DNA of 33,570 nucleotides from positions 1 through 33,570 of the forward strand of contig CAJMMX010000017.1 in NCBI GenBank assembly GCA_905214615.1, given 5' to 3'. Within the stretch, counting starts at the first letter, position 1; each line of letters starts with the position of its first letter. Origin of the DNA: an uncultured bacterium. Lineage in GTDB: Bacteria > Actinomycetota > Coriobacteriia > Coriobacteriales > Coriobacteriaceae. The notes under the pieces are model-generated. The model saw nothing but the letters and a program-made list of their open reading frames with translations. It was not told the origin of the DNA and made no database searches. Below are positions 1 to 7,462 of this stretch, piece by piece. The position numbers and the translations under genes were made by a program.

Positions 1-85
1 TTAAGTTTGCTGCTCTACAGTCCTGCGCAAGACGGAAAGCACATTAAGTGCTTTCCTTTGCGTGCGGAACTCGCGACAAACTTAA
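1..85. repeat. Long imperfect hairpin element with TTAAGTTTG ends
   Basis: The ends are perfect inverted repeats (TTAAGTTTG at 1-9, CAAACTTAA at 77-85). Inside them lie further nested pairings: AGTCC with GGAACT (one bulge), CGCAA with TTGCG, and a perfect 9-bp stem GGAAAGCAC/GTGCTTTCC around an ATTAA loop. The whole 85 nt can fold into one interrupted hairpin. It has no coding signal. It could be a small non-autonomous or REP-like repeat, or part of a structured RNA that starts before the window. It touches the window edge, so the left boundary is uncertain. Confidence 0.6.
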
Positions 86-198
86 CCCGCGCCCGCCGGC
101 CCCGGAGACCCTCCCGGAGGGACCGAAAAATTTTTTCCGTTCTCCGCGGCGGGGTTTGTCTAAGGATCTTGCTGAAGCTCTGCCTTTGGCTCAAATGA
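86..198. other. Intergenic stretch without recognised gene
   Basis: No convincing start codon with a ribosome binding site is present, and no tRNA or known RNA fold could be recognised. A small GC hairpin (CCCTC/GAGGG, around 111-123) is followed by an A-run and a T-run. This might be the tail of a transcript entering from the left. Confidence 0.4.
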
Positions 199-231
199 AA
201 ACGGGGGACGCATCTGCATCCCCCGTTTTTG
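199..231. terminator. Bidirectional rho-independent terminator
   Basis: An 11-bp stem (AAAACGGGGGA paired with TCCCCCGTTTT) with an inner GCA/TGC pairing is flanked by T-runs in both directions. It lies seven bases beyond the stop codon of the minus-strand phosphodiesterase gene. It can end that transcript and any transcript coming from the left. Confidence 0.85.
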
Positions 232-237
232 TTGCGG

Positions 238-705
238 TTAGTCCAAGTCAATAAACTTGGTACTTATGACATGGCCGTCTTTGACGAGCATTCTGGCCAT
301 GGTGGGGCCTCGGGTGCCTCTGGGGTAGCTGGCGCTGCCCGGGTTGAGGACTAGGCAGCGGCCCACTTGGGCTTCTTTGGTTACGTGGGTGTGGCCGTTG
401 ATGGCTACGTCTACGGATCCCACCGGAAGGTCTTCGCGGTAATGGGCTACGGCGAATTTGAGGCCTTCGTAGGTAAAGAGCGCAAGACGGTCTACATCGG
501 GGCCGTAGTCGCGGTAGTAATCGTTGTTGCCCAATACGGCCCGCACAGGGGCGATGGTGCACAGGTGCTCGTAGTCCATCTCTGACGTGAGGTCGCCGGC
601 GTGGATGATCAGGTCTGCGCCCTCAAGCTCATCCAAGAGCGCAGGCGATAAATAGCCGTGGGTGTCCGAGATGATGTCGATACGCTTGGCGCTTGCACTG
701 TTCAT
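238..705 (-). CDS. YfcE/MJ0936-type metallophosphoesterase
   Basis: This is a 155-residue single-domain calcineurin-like phosphoesterase, the usual size for the YfcE/MJ0936 group of metal-dependent phosphodiesterases. The metal-binding motifs appear in order: DTHG (about residues 14-17), GDLT (37-40), GNND (59-62), a lone H near 88, and GHTH (104-107). The protein is cytosolic with no signal peptide. The physiological substrate of this family is mostly unknown. The ATG at 705 follows a GGAAGGG ribosome binding site. Upstream lies the terminator of the response regulator gene, whose T-run ends only about 40 nt before this start. The gene therefore either has a promoter overlapping that hairpin or is reached by read-through. 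Confidence 0.9.
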   Translation of the reverse strand: MNSASAKRIDIISDTHGYLSPALLDELEGADLIIHAGDLTSEMDYEHLCTIAPVRAVLGNNDYYRDYGPDVDRLALFTYEGLKFAVAHYREDLPVGSVDVAINGHTHVTKEAQVGRCLVLNPGSASYPRGTRGPTMARMLVKDGHVISTKFIDLD

Positions 706-744
706 GGGATCCCTTCCGCAAAAAACGATTCGGCAGATACATAC

Positions 745-795
745 AAAAAAGGCCCCACGGCTCCGCAGACGATGGGTCTACAGGGCTGCGGGGCC
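745..795 (-). terminator. Terminator after LytTR regulator, in leader of phosphodiesterase
   Basis: On the minus strand GGCCCCGCAG pairs with CTGCGG..GGGGCC and is followed by TTTTTT. It lies a few bases after the stop of the response regulator gene (802) and about 40 nt before the start of the next gene (705). Confidence 0.8.
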
Positions 796-801
796 AGTGT
801 G

Positions 802-1518
802 CTAGAGACTCAGGGCCTTCTTGAGCGGCACGACGCGGCGGCGCGAAACCGGCACGCGTTCGTCGACGCCCGTAATGCCCAGCTGGATGGCGCCCGAGGG
901 CACCGTCTCGACGTCCGTAACGCACGCCAAGTTGACGATATAGCGGCGGTGAACACGGAAGAAGCCAAAGTCGCAGAGCTTGGCCTCAAACTGCGCCAGC
1001 GAGGTCGTCGACAAAAAGCGATCATCGACGGTATAGATGCAGGAGTAATCGTCCTTGGCCATGATAAAGCGAATGTCGTCCACGGGAATGAGCACCTTGC
1101 GGCCGCCCTTTTCCACCGGGATACGCTCGATGGTCACCTTGCTGTCCGTAACCGGCTTGGCGCGTTGCATGACCTTCTCGATCGCGCGATCCAAGCGAGC
1201 TTCCTCAACCGGCTTCATCAGATAATCGACAGCATCCACGTCGAATGCCTCGACCGCATGGTCGCTATACGCAGTCACAAATACGATCGCCGGCGGATTT
1301 TTGAGCTTATGCAGTGCCTCGGCAAGTTGCAGGCCCGAGGCACCGGGCATCGAGATATCGAGAAACACGACATCCACGCGACTTTCCATAAGCATCTCGA
1401 TGGCGGAGCGGACGCTCGACGCCTCCGTGATCGTGCCGATCTTGCCCGTTTGCTCGAGCAAGAAGCGAAGCTCCGAGCGAGCCGGCGCTTCATCATCCAC
1501 AATCATCGCACGCAGCAT
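802..1518 (-). CDS. LytTR-family response regulator (pair 1)
   Basis: The 238-residue protein has an N-terminal receiver domain and a C-terminal LytTR DNA-binding domain. Receiver residues visible are the acidic pair DDE (8-10), the phospho-acceptor D54 in VFLDISMPG, T in VTAY, and K in LMKPVEE. The LytTR half carries the typical FFRVHRRYIVNL stretch and ends in VSRRR. It is the probable output partner of the histidine kinase just upstream (stop at 1591, 72-bp gap), so they should be cotranscribed. I start at 1518 (MLRAMIVDD) because the receiver fold begins there and an AAAGG sequence lies about ten bases upstream; an in-frame ATG at 1539 adds seven residues. Targets are unknown. It is a paralogue of the regulator at 6688-7422. 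Confidence 0.93.
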   Translation of the reverse strand: MLRAMIVDDEAPARSELRFLLEQTGKIGTITEASSVRSAIEMLMESRVDVVFLDISMPGASGLQLAEALHKLKNPPAIVFVTAYSDHAVEAFDVDAVDYLMKPVEEARLDRAIEKVMQRAKPVTDSKVTIERIPVEKGGRKVLIPVDDIRFIMAKDDYSCIYTVDDRFLSTTSLAQFEAKLCDFGFFRVHRRYIVNLACVTDVETVPSGAIQLGITGVDERVPVSRRRVVPLKKALSL

Positions 1519-1590
1519 AGGGATAAAACCTTTCGTCAACTAACTACGCCGGGCATCCGTCGCATGACGTTGAGCCCGTAGCCTTTTATT

Positions 1591-2934
1591 TTACTCTTGA
1601 ATGTCAAAGATGCTCTCTGACAAATCAAGATGAAGAAGCACTTTGGTGCCCTTGCCCGGCGCCGATTCGACACGCGTATAGGAGTGCGGCCCAAAAAAGC
1701 GATGGATGCGCTCCGAAATATTGTGCATGGCCACACCGGCGCCGCCACCCTGGGGAGAGCTGGCGTCGGGACGGGCAGAGCGCTCGTCAAACAGTCTGGC
1801 GGCGGTACCCTCATCCATGCCCACGCCATTATCGGCCACGGCAATCAAGATTGCATCCTCGCCGTCTTGGTGAACGGTCACGTCGATCCTCAGGGCGTCG
1901 TCATCGCCCATACCATGACGTACGGCGTTCTCGACAATCGGCTGGATCACGAACGCCGGCACCAGCGTATCTTCCACGTCCTCGGACACATCGAACGTCG
2001 CAAGCACGCGGTCCTCGCCAAAGCGGGCCTTCTCAAAGGTAAGGTAGCGCTTGGTCTGTGCGACCTCGCGCGAGACCGGAATAAGCGATCCCGAGTTGTC
2101 GAGCGTGGCACGATAGAACGATGAGAACTCACGAAGCAGTTCGCGGGCCCGCAGCGGGTCGGTGCGCGTAAACGATGCAATGGTGTTCAGCGTGTTGAAC
2201 AGGAAGTGCGGGTTAATCTGCGCCTGCAGCGCACGCACCTCGGCGCGCGCCGTGAGCTCCTTTTGCACCTCGAGCTCGTGGATGGCGAGCTGTGTGGACA
2301 AGATCTCGGCAAAGCCCGAGGCAAGCGCGTACTGGGTACGGTCGACGGCGCGCGGGGTCTTGTAGTAGAACTTGAGCGTACCGACGGTACGATCGCCCAC
2401 CTTGATGGGGGCGATAATGCCGGCGGGGACTTGGTTGTGCGAGCCGTCCGAGCCCACGACATCCACCATACGGTTGAACGACTGCACGATGCCATGTTCG
2501 ATAACGTAGCGTGTGGCAAGCGTGTGGATGGGAGTATCGGGCAGCAGTTTTTCCTCAAACTCGCCCGCGCAGGCAAGCACGTTGTCCTCGTCGGTGATGG
2601 CCACCGTCATGGCGCGCGTCTCGGGCAAAATGCGCCGGCACACCAAACGCGCCGACTCCTGCGTCAGACCGCCCTTAATGTCCTCGAGCATGGCCGAGGC
2701 CACCGAGAGCGTCTCCTCGGTGTACTGGGAGCGCACCGAATCGGGATTGAGCGTCAAAAAGATAAAGATGCACAGAAAGATGCACAGCAGCGCGCAGGCA
2801 ATCACCGTGGCGATCGGCTCGATACCGGTCACCAAGGCGAAAATAAAGTACACCAGCACGCAAATGGCGCAGGCGACGGCAATGATGCGAAAGATTGATA
2901 TTGAACTATCGCGCTGGGCGCGGCGGTCGATCAT
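1591..2934 (-). CDS. LytS-type sensor histidine kinase (pair 1)
   Basis: This 447-residue membrane sensor kinase has two transmembrane helices (about 14-36 and 42-62) and almost no extracellular loop. A GAF-like region follows (about 75-215). Next is a His_kinase domain with the conserved histidine H243 in NPHFLFNTLN, then an ATPase domain with N-box ENAVRH (335-340) and DNGVGM (368-373). This is the LytS/YehU class, but it lacks the usual multi-helix 5TM-LYT sensor. The short membrane part suggests sensing within the membrane or by the cytosolic GAF-like domain. The start overlaps the stop of the glycosyltransferase gene (ATGA, 2931-2934), which indicates translational coupling. The neighbouring LytTR regulator is the likely phosphotransfer partner. 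Confidence 0.93.
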   Translation of the reverse strand: MIDRRAQRDSSISIFRIIAVACAICVLVYFIFALVTGIEPIATVIACALLCIFLCIFIFLTLNPDSVRSQYTEETLSVASAMLEDIKGGLTQESARLVCRRILPETRAMTVAITDEDNVLACAGEFEEKLLPDTPIHTLATRYVIEHGIVQSFNRMVDVVGSDGSHNQVPAGIIAPIKVGDRTVGTLKFYYKTPRAVDRTQYALASGFAEILSTQLAIHELEVQKELTARAEVRALQAQINPHFLFNTLNTIASFTRTDPLRARELLREFSSFYRATLDNSGSLIPVSREVAQTKRYLTFEKARFGEDRVLATFDVSEDVEDTLVPAFVIQPIVENAVRHGMGDDDALRIDVTVHQDGEDAILIAVADNGVGMDEGTAARLFDERSARPDASSPQGGGAGVAMHNISERIHRFFGPHSYTRVESAPGKGTKVLLHLDLSESIFDIQE

Positions 2935-4118
2935 TCGGCCCCCTCCAGAATACTGATCAGTTGTGCGTCACGCCAAAGCCCGTCCATGATCTTGGGCCAA
3001 AAGCTCTGGAAACGCAGATAGCTTGCAGCGTTTTGGCGCGCATAGGCCTTTGCCTCGTCGATACCATGGCGCCAGATGCGCAGGTAGCCCTCATGCTCGC
3101 GGGTAAACACGCTGCGGACCATAGCGGTCTTGCGCACGCGGTCGTCGAGCTCGCGCGAAATCCACGGGCCCGGGTAGGGCATGAGCGATGCCGCCGTAAC
3201 GGGGATGAGCTCCTTTTGATGCGCGGCGAACGTCAACTTGGCCCGTTCGTAGTACCAACGGTATACATCCTGCATAAAGCGCGGTGAGCGCTTTTCGGAC
3301 TCCGGAGGCAGATGGCGCACGGTCCACTCGTTATCGAACCACACGTCGTAGCCAAACATACGCATGTTAAAGAGGTAATCCAAGTCCTCGCCGCGGGTGA
3401 TAAACGGGTCAAAGGCCACACGCGTAAAGGCGCGGGCGTGCAGGGCCATCAGGCCGCCGCACACGTAGTTGGAGCGCGAGATGCGGGTGCCCGAGAGCGC
3501 CTTTTTCATCCAACGGTTGAACTCGATGCGCTTGGTCCACCAACGATGGCAGATGCCCGCCTTGTCCGTGGGAGCCAGCGGCGAGCCGTCGCGATCGTAG
3601 AAATAGCCGCTCTTGACCAAGATCGGCAGGCCCTGACGCGTCTGCTGACCCAGCGCGTAGGTCGCGCGCTTCATAAAGTCGGCATCGATGACAGTCTCAT
3701 CGTCATCCAAAAAGATAACCGCGTCATGCCCCAGCACAGCGGCACAAGCTAGCCCCATGTTGCGGATGGCACCGTAGCCTCGCAGGCTCACGCACTCGCC
3801 CGAACCCTTAGGCGCGATCTGAGCAACCCGGTCTGCGATGCTCGAGGCCTGGGTGTTGGTGACAACGGTGACCTTGAGCGTGGGATGCGCGTCGACAATC
3901 TCGTGCACGCGCAGCGACACATCGGCTGTGGCAGAAACGGGACAGACCACCAAAAGGATGATGCGCGGGATGTCACGTACCTGCTCAAGCGAGGCCAGGC
4001 AGCGGTCGAGTTCGGGATTGTCGGCGTTGAGTCGCGTCGAATGGTCATAGGTGCCAGGGGCGTTTGCGCAAGCGTCATCGCCCGCCCAATACGTTGGAAT
4101 CACGACCGTGGCGTTCAT
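2931..4118 (-). CDS. Family 2-like (GT-A) glycosyltransferase
   Basis: The 395-residue protein is soluble, with a GT-A fold signature. It begins NATVVIPTY, carries the acidic metal/nucleotide-sugar motif FLDDDE (about 136-141), and has a later GEDLDY motif (243-248) of the kind that supplies the catalytic base in family 2 enzymes. No transmembrane helix is visible. Donor and acceptor cannot be deduced. It is the first gene of a three-gene operon with a LytS kinase and LytTR regulator (4-bp overlap with the kinase). This suggests the pair controls, or senses the product of, a cell-surface sugar pathway. The ATG at 4118 has a GGGAGGG site six bases upstream. The C-terminal half (about 250-395) is unusually long and not assigned. 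Confidence 0.85.
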   Translation of the reverse strand: MNATVVIPTYWAGDDACANAPGTYDHSTRLNADNPELDRCLASLEQVRDIPRIILLVVCPVSATADVSLRVHEIVDAHPTLKVTVVTNTQASSIADRVAQIAPKGSGECVSLRGYGAIRNMGLACAAVLGHDAVIFLDDDETVIDADFMKRATYALGQQTRQGLPILVKSGYFYDRDGSPLAPTDKAGICHRWWTKRIEFNRWMKKALSGTRISRSNYVCGGLMALHARAFTRVAFDPFITRGEDLDYLFNMRMFGYDVWFDNEWTVRHLPPESEKRSPRFMQDVYRWYYERAKLTFAAHQKELIPVTAASLMPYPGPWISRELDDRVRKTAMVRSVFTREHEGYLRIWRHGIDEAKAYARQNAASYLRFQSFWPKIMDGLWRDAQLISILEGAE

Positions 4119-4139
4119 GCCTTACCCTCCCTGCAACAC

Positions 4140-4175
4140 AAAAACGGGACGCCGCCAAACACAGGCGACGCCCCG
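4140..4175 (-). terminator. Terminator of UMF1 transporter, inside leader of glycosyltransferase operon
   Basis: On the minus strand a 12-bp stem with two mismatches (4145-4156 against 4164-4175) is followed by GTTTTTG. It lies 115 bases after the transporter stop but only about 21 bases before the glycosyltransferase start codon. No promoter fits between hairpin and start. Confidence 0.8.
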
Positions 4176-4289
4176 CGACCTAGCTGATTCCATCATACCC
4201 ACTTGGGCAAATCATTGCTCGCAAGTCGCAATGTTTATTGCGGATAACCCCAAAAGAGTACCGTGGACAGGCACAATAGCCGCTCGCTC

Positions 4290-5549
4290 CTATGCGGCAT
4301 GCTCTGCCGCCCGAGTCATGCGGGACAGGCGGACCAGCAGCATAAAGCCAACGACCAGCAGCACACCAATGGAAAGGACGCCCAGCGACGGGTTGCCGGT
4401 CAGCGAGGTGACGACCGACACCAGGAAGGTGCCCATAACGCTTGCATAACGACCAAAGATGTCAAAGAAGCCGTAGTACTCGTTGGACTTTTCCTTGGGA
4501 ATAATGCGGCCAAAGTAGCTACGGCTGAGCGCCTGCACGCCGCCCTGGAACAGGCCGACCAAAATGGCAAGCACCCAGAATTCAAAGGCGGTCTTGAGGA
4601 AGAACGCGGCAAAGAGCACGATGCCCATATAGGCGGCGACTGCCACCAAGATCATGTTGAGCGTGCCCACGCGGCCGGCGAGCTTGCCGTAAATGATGGC
4701 AGACGGAAAAGCAACAAACTGCGTGACGAGCAGCGCCAGGACCAGCTGCGTCGAATCGATGCCCAAGGCCGATCCGTAACTGGTGGCCATAGAAATGACC
4801 GTGTGCACACCGTCGATATAGAAGAAGAACGCGATCATGTAGACCAGCACGGTCTTGTTGTGGGCGATCTCGCGCATGGTGTGTCCGACCTCGGAGAACA
4901 CACCGCCCACGATGTGGCCGATGGTGTCCTCGGGACCGCGCTCGCGACCGTACTTTTGCTTATAGGTGCGAATGAGCGGCAGGGTAAAGATGAGCCACCA
5001 GGCACCAGTGATGATAAACGACAGACGCGTTGCCAGCATGGTGGGGACGCCAAGAGCGGGGCCACCCATGATGAGCGCAAGGCAGATGACGAACGGCACG
5101 GTGGAACCGATGTAGCCCCAGGCATAGCCCGAGCTGGACACGGCGTCCATGCGCTCGTCGGTGGTAATGTCGGGCAGCATGGCGTCGTAGAACGTCATAG
5201 AAGAGTTAAGGCCGATGGTGCACAGCACGTACACGGTCAAAAATGCCATGGCGGACATTGGGATAGCCTGCGCCAGGCAGAGCACCAGGCCCGTGAGGAA
5301 GAAGCCCAAGAAGAACTTGATCTTGTTGCCGGCGTAGTCGGCAAGCGCGCCCAGAATGGGCATGAGCATGGCGATGACCAGCGAGGCGATCGTCTGCGCA
5401 TTGCCCCAGGCGACCACCAGGTCGGCCGAGGAAGCGCCGGTATTGATGGCGTTAAAGTAAATGGGCACCACCGAGGTATTGAGCAGCACGAGGGCCGAAT
5501 TGCCCACATCATACATAACCCAGTTACGCTCGAGCTTGGTGTATTTCAT
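4290..5549 (-). CDS. UMF1-family MFS transporter
   Basis: This 419-residue membrane protein has about twelve hydrophobic helices. It matches the UMF1 (Atg22/BtlA-like) branch of the major facilitator superfamily: the N-terminal WVMYDVGNSA motif before helix 1, and the late motif PKEKSNEYYGFFDIFGR between helices 9 and 10, are hallmarks of this family. Bacterial members are often annotated as exporters of unknown substrate. The gene stands alone, between the phospholipase gene (stop 5651) and a terminator at 4140-4175. The start at 5549 has an AAGGG sequence about seven to eleven bases upstream, a modest ribosome binding site. Confidence 0.9.
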   Translation of the reverse strand: MKYTKLERNWVMYDVGNSALVLLNTSVVPIYFNAINTGASSADLVVAWGNAQTIASLVIAMLMPILGALADYAGNKIKFFLGFFLTGLVLCLAQAIPMSAMAFLTVYVLCTIGLNSSMTFYDAMLPDITTDERMDAVSSSGYAWGYIGSTVPFVICLALIMGGPALGVPTMLATRLSFIITGAWWLIFTLPLIRTYKQKYGRERGPEDTIGHIVGGVFSEVGHTMREIAHNKTVLVYMIAFFFYIDGVHTVISMATSYGSALGIDSTQLVLALLVTQFVAFPSAIIYGKLAGRVGTLNMILVAVAAYMGIVLFAAFFLKTAFEFWVLAILVGLFQGGVQALSRSYFGRIIPKEKSNEYYGFFDIFGRYASVMGTFLVSVVTSLTGNPSLGVLSIGVLLVVGFMLLVRLSRMTRAAEHAA

Positions 5550-5650
5550 GGACAGGGACCCTTCGTATTCGCCCGATATGCAGTTAGTTCATCGTACCCC
5601 AATTGTCCAGAACCGCCGGTAAGGATTCGGCAAAGGGGCACGCATGAGCC

Positions 5651-6595
5651 CTATTCCTCGCGGTCGAACTCCTCATCGGCATTGAGCACGCGACCGCTGT
5701 AGTTGACGTGACTGGTAACGGCATCCATGTCACCGGTCTCGATAAAACGTGCGACCGTGCATTCGTAATCGACCAGCGCACGATCAAAAACCTCGGGGAA
5801 ACTCTCGTTCGAGACCTCGTCGGTAAAGGGATTCTTCCATGTCAGATGGCCCAGGTTACCGGTGCGCTCGGGCAGCTCCGTCGTCACGCGATGGGCAAGG
5901 CCGTCGAGCAGCGAGTAGTCGTGCACCAAGCCCTCAACCAGCGAGATCGCGCGCGTCTTTGCGGAGCCGGCCGGCTCAATCGCGCGGTAAAGTCGCTGCA
6001 TATTGGCAACGGCAGCACCGTACTCCCCCGCCGGAATGTCAATGCCGTACACGCGTCCGGCAACATAGCTCATCAGCACGCCGGCCACGCGATTGATGCG
6101 ATCGGTGGTGACGATCTCGCCCGCCGGCGGGTAATCGTCAACCGTAGCGCCATCGCGTTTAAGCTGCAGCATCAGCACATCCAGGTCGCTCTCGATCACG
6201 GCATGGACCTGACTGCTCGAATCCTCAAGCTCTGAATCGGACTCCACGATGCCAAACTGCTGCTCATAGACAAAGGGGTGGGCGTTGCGGTCGAGCACGT
6301 AATGAGACAGCAGGCCCAGCGCAAAGGCACGACCCAAGCTGGCGTCGCGCGGCAGCAGATGCGACACGCCGTCGCGCAGGCACGCGAACTGGCGAGACAT
6401 GCGCGACCGATGCATGACCTGCGCCAGCAGCGTGCAGTCGGAAACACGCGGTGTCAGAATGTGAAAGAAAAACGGGTCGGGGCCTTGGTTGCCCAAGATA
6501 AAGGCAATGCGCTCTTCATCGGACGTGATGACGCCCTGCGGAAGACGGTCGATGCTTTCCTCGCCAAACAGATGATGGGTGATAAGCGCGGGCAT
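5651..6595 (-). CDS. Zinc-dependent phospholipase C family protein
   Basis: The 314-residue protein resembles the zinc-dependent phospholipase C / S1-P1 nuclease-like fold. Candidate zinc ligands appear in the expected order: H7-H8 at the N terminus (ITHHLFG), D40 (GNQGPDP), H98 and D102 in LLSHYVLDRNAHP, H106, and H131 with E135 in VHAVIESD. Classical phospholipase C is secreted and begins with Trp after signal cleavage. This protein has no signal peptide, so it is probably cytosolic and its true substrate is unknown. I chose the ATG at 6595 because AAAGGATC lies just upstream; the in-frame start ten codons earlier has none. A candidate promoter lies at 6628-6655. Confidence 0.85.
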   Translation of the reverse strand: MPALITHHLFGEESIDRLPQGVITSDEERIAFILGNQGPDPFFFHILTPRVSDCTLLAQVMHRSRMSRQFACLRDGVSHLLPRDASLGRAFALGLLSHYVLDRNAHPFVYEQQFGIVESDSELEDSSSQVHAVIESDLDVLMLQLKRDGATVDDYPPAGEIVTTDRINRVAGVLMSYVAGRVYGIDIPAGEYGAAVANMQRLYRAIEPAGSAKTRAISLVEGLVHDYSLLDGLAHRVTTELPERTGNLGHLTWKNPFTDEVSNESFPEVFDRALVDYECTVARFIETGDMDAVTSHVNYSGRVLNADEEFDREE

Positions 6596-6627
6596 AATGA
6601 TCCTTTCGATTTCATTCGATGCCACCC

Positions 6628-6655
6628 ATTATGCCCACCGCGCGCCCATGCCAAA
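6628..6655 (-). promoter_or_regulatory. Candidate promoter for phospholipase-like gene
   Basis: On the minus strand TTGGCA is followed after 15 bases by CATAAT, about 33 bases upstream of the start codon at 6595. Both boxes are near consensus, but the spacing is short. Confidence 0.35.
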
Positions 6656-6687
6656 CCTGCGATGGTAAACGACGGCACGCAAGCCTC

Positions 6688-7422
6688 TTACGCAAGCCCC
6701 AGGTGCGACTTGACCTCGGCGGCACGACGACGGGACACCGGTACCGTCGAGCTCACGCGGTCGAGCCTGAGCTCCATCAACCCCGTAGAGCCAATCTCAA
6801 CATTGTGCACGTCTTCCAAATTGACCAGATAGCTGCGATGAACGCGAATAAAGCCCTCGGAGCCCAAGCGACGTTCGAGCGAAGAGATCGACTCATTGAT
6901 CAGATATGTTCCCTCGGCGCAGACGGCGTTGCAAAAATCGGCACGTGCCTCAAAGTAGCAGACATCCGCCACGGGGATGAACACCTTTTTGCCCCCGCGA
7001 TCCACCGTCAGGCGCAAGGGCTGGCGCGGAGCATGGACGACACGACGAACGCCCAGGGCGGCCTCGATCTTATCGAGCGCCTTTGACAGGCGGGCATCCT
7101 CGACCGGCTTGACGACATAATCAATGGCATCGAGGTTATAGGCATCGGCCGCATACTCGGCAAATGCCGTCACAAACACCACGACCGGCGGCGTTTTTAG
7201 GTTCTGCAGCGTCTCGGCAAGCTCGATTCCCGAGCGGCCGGGCATCGTGATATCCAAAAACAGCACGTCGGGCTTGTTCGACAGAATCGACTCCACGGCC
7301 TCGGTGACATTGCCCGCCTCGGCAATCTGTCCCACACGTGCATCCTTTTCCAGCAGATAACGTAGCTCAGCCCTAATAGGAGGCTCGTCATCAACCACCA
7401 AGATGTTCCATCCCTCGGACAT
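6688..7422 (-). CDS. LytTR-family response regulator (pair 2)
   Basis: The 244-residue protein has a receiver domain (DDE at 11-13, phospho-acceptor D57 in LFLDITMPG, K in VVKPVED) joined to a LytTR DNA-binding domain (GFIRVHRSYLVNL; VSRRR near the end). It is clearly paralogous to the regulator at 802-1518, including the shared pattern PPxxVFVTA in the receiver. It follows its cognate kinase gene by 40 bases and is presumably cotranscribed with it. A GAGGGG sequence precedes the ATG at 7422 by eight bases. The regulated genes cannot be identified; the adjacent phospholipase-like gene or the permease operon are the natural guesses from position only. Confidence 0.93.
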   Translation of the reverse strand: MSEGWNILVVDDEPPIRAELRYLLEKDARVGQIAEAGNVTEAVESILSNKPDVLFLDITMPGRSGIELAETLQNLKTPPVVVFVTAFAEYAADAYNLDAIDYVVKPVEDARLSKALDKIEAALGVRRVVHAPRQPLRLTVDRGGKKVFIPVADVCYFEARADFCNAVCAEGTYLINESISSLERRLGSEGFIRVHRSYLVNLEDVHNVEIGSTGLMELRLDRVSSTVPVSRRRAAEVKSHLGLA

Positions 7423-7462
7423 ATGCGCTTCCCCTCTTTTTTTCTCTCAATCCAACCGCGCG

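Noticed and set aside
1..198. SRP RNA, tmRNA or tRNA
   Set aside because: I looked for the SRP GGAAG/AGCAG loop, a tRNA-like 3' end and a T-loop on both strands and found none, despite strong secondary structure.
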